Shown here one piece after another: positions 54,497 through 61,179 of a stretch of DNA of 64,000 nucleotides. This DNA comes from Martelella sp. HB161492 (lineage in GTDB: Bacteria > Pseudomonadota > Alphaproteobacteria > Rhizobiales > Rhizobiaceae), in assembly GCF_013184775.1 (NCBI RefSeq), contig NZ_JAATVV010000008.1, positions 124,001-188,000 on the forward strand, written 5' to 3'. Position 1 is the stretch's first letter, and each line of letters opens with the position of its first letter. The notes under the pieces were generated by a model that was not told the DNA's origin, made no database searches, and saw only the letters and a program-made list of their open reading frames with translations. The position numbers were made by a program, and so were the translations under genes.

Positions 54497-55261
54497 GTGA
54501 ATACAGATCTGCCGCTGGTGCGGCGCCTTGAAGCTATGGGCCTCAGAGCATGGCCGGCAAAGACCGTCGTCTATGACGGCGCCTGGCAATACCGTCTGAC
54601 TGCGGGCCACCCGTCCAAGAGGCTCAACAGCATCACGGTGCTGGATCAGTCAGACATTGCAGATATCGAAATCAGGCTGGAGAAGGCCCGCCGTCACTAT
54701 GCCTCGTTCGGCCGGCCCATGCTTTTGCGCGAGACGCCGCTGACGCCGGCAATGCTGATGGAGTATCTCTCGAGTGAGGGCGCCGAAGCCTTTGATGAGA
54801 CAATCGTCATGACCCTTGATCTGACGCGGTTCAGCGGCGAGGCGACACTGGATCTGCTGCCAAGTCATGATATCGGCCGATTCGCCGATGCCGTGCTGGC
54901 GGTAAAGCCGGAAGATGGGCTGACCAAGCCTGGCCTTGCTGAAGTGGTGACAGGCATTCGCCCGGCCCACGGCTTTTTCATCCGCGAAGAAAGTGATGGA
55001 ACGCCGCTGGCCGTCGGCCTGTGTGTGCAGGATTTCGAGATGGCCGGCATTGAGCTTCTCACAGTGAAGGCCAGTCAGCGCCGGCAAGGTCTGGGACGCG
55101 GCATCACCACAGCCATGCTGCACTGGGCGAAGAGCCGCGCGGCACGGCTAGCCTGGCTGCAGGTCACCAGCACAAACGAACCTGCCATCACGCTCTATCG
55201 CAATATGGGCTTCACCGAGGCCTATCGTTACCGCTACTGGCGAGAAACCGAGACCCGATGA
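54497..55261 (+). CDS. GNAT-family N-acetyltransferase
   Basis: A 254-residue GCN5-related acetyltransferase. The acetyl-CoA site is in the C-terminal half: [36 protein letters not shown] (the RRQGLG pyrophosphate loop) and [22 protein letters not shown] at the end. The N-terminal 120 residues form a degenerate first GNAT-like half. Substrate unknown. GTG start at 54497. Its stop overlaps the mutT start (ATGA), a conserved rhizobial arrangement. Confidence 0.88.
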   Translation: MNTDLPLVRRLEAMGLRAWPAKTVVYDGAWQYRLTAGHPSKRLNSITVLDQSDIADIEIRLEKARRHYASFGRPMLLRETPLTPAMLMEYLSSEGAEAFDETIVMTLDLTRFSGEATLDLLPSHDIGRFADAVLAVKPEDGLTKPGLAEVVTGIRPAHGFFIREESDGTPLAVGLCVQDFEMAGIELLTVKASQRRQGLGRGITTAMLHWAKSRAARLAWLQVTSTNEPAITLYRNMGFTEAYRYRYWRETETR

Positions 55262-55665
55262 CTGATTTCAAAATCCTGCTGGTTGCCGCCTGCGCCCTGA
55301 TCGACGCCGATGGCCGCATTCTTCTTGCCAAGCGCCCGGAAGGCAAAGCGCTGGCCGGCCTCTGGGAATTCCCCGGCGGCAAGGTCGAGCCGGGGGAAAC
55401 GCCGGAGGCCTGCCTGGTCCGGGAGCTCGAGGAAGAACTTGGGGTGACGACGAAACCCGCCTGTCTGGCGCCGCTCACCTTTGCCAGCCACACCTATGAA
55501 AGCTTTCACCTGCTGATGCCGCTCTATGTCTGCCGCCGGTTTGAGGGCATTGCCACCGGCCGCGAGGGACAGGCGATCAAGTGGGTGCGCGCCGCCAATC
55601 TGCGCGACTACCCGATGCCGCCCGCTGACGAACCGCTGATCCCGATGCTGCAGGATCTGCTTTAG
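55258..55665 (+). CDS. mutT: Nudix hydrolase, MutT type
   Basis: A 135-residue 8-oxo-dGTP pyrophosphatase family protein that cleans oxidised nucleotides from the pool. The Nudix box [24 protein letters not shown] (GX5EX7REUXEEXGU) is complete at residues 40-63; [11 protein letters not shown] just before is the MutT context. Coupled by ATGA overlap to the upstream acetyltransferase. Confidence 0.93.
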   Translation: MTDFKILLVAACALIDADGRILLAKRPEGKALAGLWEFPGGKVEPGETPEACLVRELEEELGVTTKPACLAPLTFASHTYESFHLLMPLYVCRRFEGIATGREGQAIKWVRAANLRDYPMPPADEPLIPMLQDLL

Positions 55666-55677
55666 GACCTCTGCCTG

Positions 55678-56223
55678 ATGTTCGAGATCCCGCGCCTCAA
55701 CACCAAACGCCTGATCCTGCGCGAGGCTTTGATGAGCGACTTCAGCGCCTATGCCGCGCTCATGGCCTCGCCGCGGGCAAATGGCATGGGCGGGCCCCAT
55801 GATGAAGCCGCCGCCTGGCACATGTTCTGCCACGATATCGCGCAATGGCCGTTGCTGGGACATGGGGCATTGATGGTCGACCTTGCCGAAACGGGCCAGT
55901 GTATCGGTCAGGTCGGCATCAACCATGGGCCGCTTTATCCCGAGCATGAGCTCGGATGGCTGCTCTATGACGGTTACGAGGGCAAGGGATATGCAACGGA
56001 AGCGGCAAGCGCCTTGCGCGACTGGGCCTTTTCAGCGCTGAAGCTTGAAACGCTGGTCAGCTATACCGACGCCGACAATACCGGCTCCATCGCCGTTGCC
56101 AAAAGGCTTGGCGCCGTTCTGGACGGGCAGGCACCCCGTCCGCATCCGGCCGATCTGGTCTGGCGCCATCCCCGCCCCGAGGCTGCCGCCCTCAGCGCTT
56201 CAACGGAATTTCCGAGGTGTTGA
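55678..56223 (+). CDS. GNAT-family acetyltransferase, RimJ/RimL type
   Basis: A 181-residue acetyltransferase: IPRLNTKRLILREALMSDF at the start, IGQVGINHGPLYPEHELGWLLYDGYEGKGYATEAASALRDWAF (acetyl-CoA loop) and DNTGSIAVAKRLGA at the end. Relatives acetylate ribosomal protein N-termini or small molecules. It starts 12 bases after mutT, so the same transcript. Its last 32 bases overlap the end of the convergent methyltransferase gene. Confidence 0.9.
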   Translation: MFEIPRLNTKRLILREALMSDFSAYAALMASPRANGMGGPHDEAAAWHMFCHDIAQWPLLGHGALMVDLAETGQCIGQVGINHGPLYPEHELGWLLYDGYEGKGYATEAASALRDWAFSALKLETLVSYTDADNTGSIAVAKRLGAVLDGQAPRPHPADLVWRHPRPEAAALSASTEFPRC

Positions 56224-57076
56224 GTGCATCGGCAAGGCGGGCCTTGGCCGAGCCTGGTTTCAGCGGCTTTTGCTGGCTCTCATGCGGCGCCCAGCCCGAA
56301 ACATAGATGATGGAAAAGGTGGCGCGAATCCGCCCGTCAGGATCGGCATAACGCTCGGCATAAAGCTCGGCCGCGCGCAGGAAGAAGGCGCGACCGACCG
56401 GCTTTTTCGATCGTCCGGCGAGCGGATTGCTCATGCCCATCGCCTTCAGGTCAGCCATCAACGCAAACAGATTGTCATAGCGCACCGTATAGCTTTCCTG
56501 ATCCACCACCGGCAGGGTGAAGCCGGCACGCTGCAACAGGCCGCCAATATCGCGCACATCGGCAAAGGGAATGACCCTCGGGCTTGCACCGCCATAAAGC
56601 TCCGCCTCAGCGGCCAGCAGACAGTCGCGCAGTTCGCCAAGCGTTCCCGCGCCGGGAATGGCTGCGAGAAACAGGCCATCAGGCTTCAGCGCCCGGCGGA
56701 TCTGGATGAACATGCCCGGCGTATCATTGGTCAGATGCAGCGCCAGCGGCGACAGCACGAGATTAACCGATTGCGGGGCAAGATCAGGCCATTCCAGTGC
56801 GGCGACCCGCAGATCCTCACCCGTCGCGCCGAAGGCCTGATCCACCTCGACCCGCTCGATTGTTTCGACCTTGCCCGTGGCAAGAGCGGCGCGGGCGGCA
56901 AGCCCGGTTGCGCCATGCAGCTCCACCCCGTGGGCGAAATGACGTTCAACCACGCCGAGCCGCTCTGACAGTTCTTCGGCTGCGATCTTCAGCAGGAAGT
57001 CGGCACCGGGAACTGCGGATTGCAACGCTTTCAGACGCCGGGACGCTGCCAGAGCCGTGTCGAAGATTTCGTCCAT
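56192..57076 (-). CDS. SAM-dependent methyltransferase (BioC/NDUFAF5-like)
   Basis: A 294-residue class I methyltransferase. The N-terminal half FLLKIAAEELSERLGVVERHFAHGVELHGATG holds the modified glycine loop. The region WPDLAPQSVNLVLSPLALHLTNDTPGMFIQIRRALKPDGLFLAAIPGAGTLGELR is the typical BioC/NDUFAF5 pattern. The C-terminal SNPLAGRSKKPVGRAFFLRAAELYAERYAD is characteristic of alphaproteobacterial relatives of mitochondrial NDUFAF5, a complex I assembly hydroxylase. Start at 57076 with AAGGAGA upstream. Divergent from comF. Confidence 0.87.
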   Translation of the reverse strand: MDEIFDTALAASRRLKALQSAVPGADFLLKIAAEELSERLGVVERHFAHGVELHGATGLAARAALATGKVETIERVEVDQAFGATGEDLRVAALEWPDLAPQSVNLVLSPLALHLTNDTPGMFIQIRRALKPDGLFLAAIPGAGTLGELRDCLLAAEAELYGGASPRVIPFADVRDIGGLLQRAGFTLPVVDQESYTVRYDNLFALMADLKAMGMSNPLAGRSKKPVGRAFFLRAAELYAERYADPDGRIRATFSIIYVSGWAPHESQQKPLKPGSAKARLADALNTSEIPLKR

Positions 57077-57150
57077 GATCCTGTCTCCTTCACGCCGGGC
57101 GCTGTAAAATCCTGCTCGCAAAGAACGCCTGACAACGATAATGTCAAGCG

Positions 57151-57921
57151 ATGGACACAATTCACCGGCTGCAAACTCCGCTCTTGGCTGCAGGCCGTGC
57201 GCTCGGCACGTTCGGGGCCGCGCTCGGAACGCTGGTGCTGCCGGCCATGTGCCCGGGCTGCAAACGGCAAACAGGCACGCCGCACGCGCTCTGCCCCGAC
57301 TGCTGGTCCGATATCCGCTTTATCGAGCGTCCCTATTGCGAGGTTCTGGGCCTGCCCTTTTCCCACGATCTCGGCACGGACATTCTGTCGCCGGAAGCGA
57401 TCGCCCATCCGCCGCCCTTCGATAAACTGCGCTCCGCCGTTGCCTATGAAGGCAAGGCACGGGTGCTTGTTCACATGTTCAAATATCGCGACAGCCCTGA
57501 CCTTGCCGTGATGATGGCGGGTTTTATGGCACGCTCGGCTGATGGCATTCTCGAGGAGGCCGACGCGATCGTGGCAATTCCGCTTCACCGCCGCCGCCTC
57601 GTCGCCCGCCGCTTCAACCAGTCCGCCGAACTCGCCCGCCAGCTGGCAAAGCTTTCCAAAAGGCCGTTCCTCGCGGGGCTGATCGAACGGCGACGGCACA
57701 CCGATCACCAGGTCGGCCTCACCAGAGCCGCCCGCGAAGACAATGTGCGCGGCGCCTTCGCGATTGCGAAAGGCCGGGAGGGCGAAATCTTCGGCAAGAC
57801 GCTGGTTCTGGTCGATGACGTGTTCACCACCGGCGCCACCATCGCCGCAGCGACACGCATGCTGAAAAAGGCCGGGGCAGCGCGCGTCTTGGTCTTGACC
57901 TTTGCACGCGTCCTCTATTGA
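57151..57921 (+). CDS. comF: ComF-family phosphoribosyltransferase-like protein
   Basis: A 256-residue double-zinc-ribbon and phosphoribosyltransferase-fold protein. CPGCKRQTGTPHALCPDC (residues 34-51) binds zinc, and LVLVDDVFTTGATIAAATR (near residue 215) is the PRPP loop. ComF homologues take part in DNA uptake in competent species; in rhizobia the role is unknown, possibly in nucleotide salvage or recombination. It is followed by grxC 43 bases later, as usual in the family. Confidence 0.93.
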   Translation: MDTIHRLQTPLLAAGRALGTFGAALGTLVLPAMCPGCKRQTGTPHALCPDCWSDIRFIERPYCEVLGLPFSHDLGTDILSPEAIAHPPPFDKLRSAVAYEGKARVLVHMFKYRDSPDLAVMMAGFMARSADGILEEADAIVAIPLHRRRLVARRFNQSAELARQLAKLSKRPFLAGLIERRRHTDHQVGLTRAAREDNVRGAFAIAKGREGEIFGKTLVLVDDVFTTGATIAAATRMLKKAGAARVLVLTFARVLY

Positions 57922-57964
57922 CCCTATATGACAGATAAATTGAACATTCGAGAGTGACGAGGCC

Positions 57965-58237
57965 ATGGCCAGGATTGAAATCTACACGCGTGAATTTTGC
58001 GGCTTCTGCATGCGCGCCAAGCAGCTTCTGACGGAAAAGGGTGCCGCGTTCACCGAGTTCAACGCCACGGAAACGCCATCCGCGCGCGCCGAGATGATCG
58101 GCCGTTCCGGCGGGCGGGCCACCTTCCCGCAGATCTTCATCAATGGCCACCATGTCGGCGGCTGCGACGATCTCTATGCGCTTGACGCCGAAGGCCGGCT
58201 GGACCCGATGCTCGCAGAAGAGGGAAGCGCTGAATGA
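57965..58237 (+). CDS. grxC: Glutaredoxin 3
   Basis: A 90-residue dithiol glutaredoxin that reduces disulfides with glutathione. Active site CGFC at about residues 13-16 in YTREFCGFCMRAK, GGRATFPQIFINGHHVGGCDDLYAL with the cis-Pro glutathione site. Start ATG at 57965. Its stop overlaps the nitrilase start by 4 bases. Confidence 0.95.
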   Translation: MARIEIYTREFCGFCMRAKQLLTEKGAAFTEFNATETPSARAEMIGRSGGRATFPQIFINGHHVGGCDDLYALDAEGRLDPMLAEEGSAE

Positions 58238-59067
58238 CATTCACCGCAGCAGCCATCCAGCTCTGTTCGACCACCAGCCCGGCGAAAAATGTCGCGGCGA
58301 TGGAAACACTGGTGCGCGAGGCCGCGAACCGCGGTGCAGGCTATATCCAGACGCCGGAAATGACGGGTGCGGTGCAAAAGGATCGCGCCGGTCTCAGGGC
58401 GGTACTGCGTGGTGAAGCCGATGATCTGGTCGTTGCGAAGGCCGCCAGCCTTGCACGGGATCTCGGCATCCATCTCCATATCGGTTCAACCGCCATCGCC
58501 CTTGATGATGGCATGATCGCCAATCGCGGTTTTCTGTTTTCGCCCGAAGGCACTATTCTGGCACGCTATGACAAGATCCATATGTTCGATGTCGATCTCG
58601 ACAATGGTGAAAGCTGGCGCGAGAGCGCAGTCTACAGGCCGGGCGAGAGGGCAGCTGTGATCGACACCCCGCTGGCCAGGATTGCCATGGGGATCTGCTA
58701 CGACGTCCGCTTCCCTGATCTGTTCACCGCCCAGGCGCTTGCCGGGGCCGAAATCCTGTCCGCGCCTGCGGCCTTCACGCGCCAGACGGGCGAGGCACAC
58801 TGGCATGTGCTGCAGCGGGCCCGCGCCATCGAGAACGGCGCCTTCATGATTTCTGCCGCCCAGGCCGGCCGGCATGAAGACGGGCGCGAGACCTATGGCC
58901 ATTCCATCATCATCGACCCCTGGGGACGCATCATGGCGGAGGCCGACGGTGAAGGCGAGGCGATCGTCATGGCCGAAATCGACAGCGCCGCTGTCAGGGC
59001 CGCCCGCGCCAAGATCCCCAACCTGAAGAATATCCGCCCCTTCACGCTCGAAACTTCAGCGCCCTGA
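58234..59067 (+). CDS. Carbon-nitrogen hydrolase, Nit1-like (deaminated glutathione amidase)
   Basis: A 277-residue nitrilase-superfamily enzyme with the Glu-Lys-Cys triad: Glu42 in TPEMTG, Lys114 in YDKIHMFD and Cys155 in GICYDVRFP. The sequence resembles Nit1, which hydrolyses deaminated glutathione formed by transaminase side reactions. Its ATGA overlap with glutaredoxin supports a glutathione-related repair role. The active-site set is complete. Confidence 0.9.
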   Translation: MTFTAAAIQLCSTTSPAKNVAAMETLVREAANRGAGYIQTPEMTGAVQKDRAGLRAVLRGEADDLVVAKAASLARDLGIHLHIGSTAIALDDGMIANRGFLFSPEGTILARYDKIHMFDVDLDNGESWRESAVYRPGERAAVIDTPLARIAMGICYDVRFPDLFTAQALAGAEILSAPAAFTRQTGEAHWHVLQRARAIENGAFMISAAQAGRHEDGRETYGHSIIIDPWGRIMAEADGEGEAIVMAEIDSAAVRAARAKIPNLKNIRPFTLETSAP

Positions 59068-59082
59068 CAAGGAGATACAGGC

Positions 59083-59511
59083 GTGATCCATTACGCACTG
59101 ACCTGCGACAACGGACATGGATTTGACGGCTGGTTTGCCGGGAGCGACGACTTCGACCGGCAGGTCGAGAGCGGCTTTCTCACCTGCCCCGTCTGCGGAT
59201 CAGCACGGGTGGAGAAATCGCTGATGGCACCTTCCGTTTCCACCGCGCGCAAGCAGGAAGAAAAGCAGCAGCGTCTCGTGAAGAAGGCTGAGCGCGAAGC
59301 GGCTGCCAAGCTTCGCGAAGCCGTTGCCGCGATTCGTGCCAACAGCGAAGATGTCGGGACGCGGTTTCCCGAGGAAGCGCGCAAGATCCACTATGGTGAG
59401 GCGAAGGAACGCGGCATTATCGGTGAGGCGAAGGCCGACGAGGTGCGCGCGCTCATCGACGAAGGCATCGAGATCATGCCATTGCCACAACTGCCCGAAG
59501 ATGCGAATTGA
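59083..59511 (+). CDS. DUF1178 zinc-ribbon-like protein
   Basis: A 142-residue DUF1178 protein: MIHYALTCDNGHGFDGWFAGSDDFDRQ, then LTCPVCGSARVEKSLMAP (Cys residues of a zinc ribbon), a charged helix RKQEEKQQRLVKKAEREAAAKL, and RKIHYGEAKERGIIGEA. Function unknown; conserved in alphaproteobacteria downstream of nit. GTG start at 59083 with AAGGAG upstream. 15 bases after the nitrilase stop, so the same operon. Confidence 0.92.
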   Translation: MIHYALTCDNGHGFDGWFAGSDDFDRQVESGFLTCPVCGSARVEKSLMAPSVSTARKQEEKQQRLVKKAEREAAAKLREAVAAIRANSEDVGTRFPEEARKIHYGEAKERGIIGEAKADEVRALIDEGIEIMPLPQLPEDAN

Positions 59512-59556
59512 CCCGCCCTGCGCTACGCCATCAAACGTCACGATCATGACCGGAAA

Positions 59557-59632
59557 TGGTGGAGCCGAGCGGGATCGAACCGCCGACCTCTGCAGTGCGA
59601 TTGCAGCGCTCTCCCAGCTGAGCTACGGCCCC
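59557..59632 (-). tRNA. tRNA-Ala, anticodon CGC
   Basis: Seventy-six bases with an encoded CCA end. Acceptor GGGGCCG pairs CGGCTCC (one G-T), D arm GCTC/GAGC, anticodon stem CTGCA/TGCAG with loop ATCGCAC (anticodon CGC, reads GCG), variable AGGTC, T arm GGCGG-TTCGATC-CCGCT. All arms pair. Confidence 0.95.
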
Positions 59633-59977
59633 GTCAATAGAGCTCTTACTCCAATCAATTATCACAGGCAAGCAGTCCGGACGCCTTTTCGGCCTCATAA
59701 AACCCCGCATTGCAACAAGCCGCATCGCAAGAAATATATTCTTTATATACAATAAAAATCTCAAAAAAGATAACAAAACAAAAATGCACCGTTGCCAAGA
59801 AACAACATCTCCAAAAACAATGATCGAAATTCCGATCATATTCTTTCAATAGATTGTAAATCTCAGCCTGAAATGTATGCTTGGGTTGCAGATCATCGAG
59901 TTTATGCGTAATGCGCAGCACTCTGGGGACATGATAACTGCAAAAAATAAGAATAAACGAAGTTCGGAGATCAGGGT
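59633..59977. other. AT-rich intergenic region between tRNA-Ala and porin
   Basis: A sharp drop in GC immediately after the tRNA, with A/T runs near 59730-59830. No gene supported; an 88-codon leftward frame is Cys-rich and unlike its neighbours. It holds the porin promoter and leader; TATTCTTTC near 59839 and a GGAG just before 59978 are the only signals noted. Confidence 0.5.
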
Positions 59978-61042
59978 ATGAACTTGAAAAGCCTTCTATT
60001 GGGATCCGCTGCGGCTCTCTCGACGGTAACGTCGGGTTATGCGGCAGATTCGGTCAACAACACCGCCATTATCGTGGAGCCGGTGTCGCATCAAAATGTT
60101 GAAGTCTGCGATGCCTTCGGCAAAGGATATTTCTACGTTCCGGGTTCGGAAACCTGCCTGCAGATCGGCGGATATGTGCGTTTTGAAGTCAAGTTCGGGG
60201 GGATCGATACCGGCTCAACGATCGATGGCGACTGGTCGCCTTATGCAAAGGCGCTTCTGTCGATCACCACCAAGACGGATACCGAAATCGGCGTCCTGTC
60301 ATCCGTCTTCCAGCCGATGATCTATGCCTATGCCAATGGCGACGGCACCGAGGTGGAGCTGGACAACGCCTATATCGATGTGGGTTCAGCAGTTCAGCTG
60401 CGCGCCGGTTACTTCAAGTCCTACTGGGATGACGACCTTTATGGTGAGCTCGACAAGATCGACAACGTCACCAAGAACAACTCCATCCGTGTCGCCTATG
60501 CCGCCAATGGCTTCACGGCGGGCCTGGCGCTCGATGCCCTGAGCGCAAGCGACACGGGCGCAAACTCGGTAAAGCTCGGCATTTCCGGCCGTCTAGCCTA
60601 CGCGCTTTCCGATTCTCATTATATCAAGCTGGATGGTGCCTACGACGGCTACGACAATGCCACGGCCCTACGCTTGATGACCGGCTTCGGCATCGGTCCG
60701 GGAACCTTTGAACTTGCAGGCCTCTACGCCAGCGCAATGACGCCATATGCACCGGATTTCACCGCAAATAACTGGAATGACTCGCCCATTGCCGGCACCT
60801 ACATGAAATATGCCGTTGCTGCAGACTATTATTTCAACGTTGCCGACAACGTCGTTCTGGTGCCCCAGGTTCAGTACAACGTCGCCAGCAATAACAGGAC
60901 CTTCTGGGAAGCCGGTACGGTGGTGGACTGGGAAGTGGTCAAGGATCTGCACGCCAAGGCAAACATCAACTATGCCTTCCTGAGCAGCGACTGGAATCAG
61001 CAAAACGTCTTCGGTTGGTTCCGGCTTGAGCGGGATTTCTGA
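59978..61042 (+). CDS. Outer-membrane porin, alphaproteobacterial Omp2/Rop type
   Basis: A 354-residue general porin of the alphaproteobacterial porin family. Signal peptide MNLKSLLLGSAAALSTVTSGYA, then the diagnostic VEVCDAFGKGYFYVPGSETCLQIGGYVRFEV, repeated amphipathic beta-strands and terminal FRLERDF ending in Phe, needed for BAM recognition. It forms 16-stranded trimers for passive uptake. It keeps the two Cys of the N-terminal motif. Isolated in lower-GC DNA and followed by a terminator; one of several paralogues is expected in such genomes. Confidence 0.93.
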   Translation: MNLKSLLLGSAAALSTVTSGYAADSVNNTAIIVEPVSHQNVEVCDAFGKGYFYVPGSETCLQIGGYVRFEVKFGGIDTGSTIDGDWSPYAKALLSITTKTDTEIGVLSSVFQPMIYAYANGDGTEVELDNAYIDVGSAVQLRAGYFKSYWDDDLYGELDKIDNVTKNNSIRVAYAANGFTAGLALDALSASDTGANSVKLGISGRLAYALSDSHYIKLDGAYDGYDNATALRLMTGFGIGPGTFELAGLYASAMTPYAPDFTANNWNDSPIAGTYMKYAVAADYYFNVADNVVLVPQVQYNVASNNRTFWEAGTVVDWEVVKDLHAKANINYAFLSSDWNQQNVFGWFRLERDF

Positions 61043-61085
61043 TGGTCATGCTTTCGCATTGCCAACGATAGAGCAAGTTGACCTG

Positions 61086-61107
61086 AAAAGGCCCTCTCGG
61101 GCCTTTT
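61086..61107 (+). terminator. Intrinsic terminator after the porin gene
   Basis: AAAAGGCCC / GGGCCTTTT around TCTC, 43 bases past the porin stop. Confidence 0.93.
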
Positions 61108-61179
61108 CGGCGCTCTTGTGGATGTCCCCGCCGTCGCCGGGCTGAATGACCCTGAACGATCGGTGCTGCATCACCACAT

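Noticed and set aside
59557-59632. tRNA-Ala as a classical integration site for the right-hand region
   Set aside because: The tRNA 3' end, where integrases normally act, faces the conserved operon on the left. No integrase or att duplication is visible, so I only report the composition break.
59655-59921. An 88-codon leftward frame between tRNA-Ala and the porin
   Set aside because: AT-rich DNA gives chance frames; Cys/Phe-rich product, no ribosome site, and it would occupy the porin promoter region.
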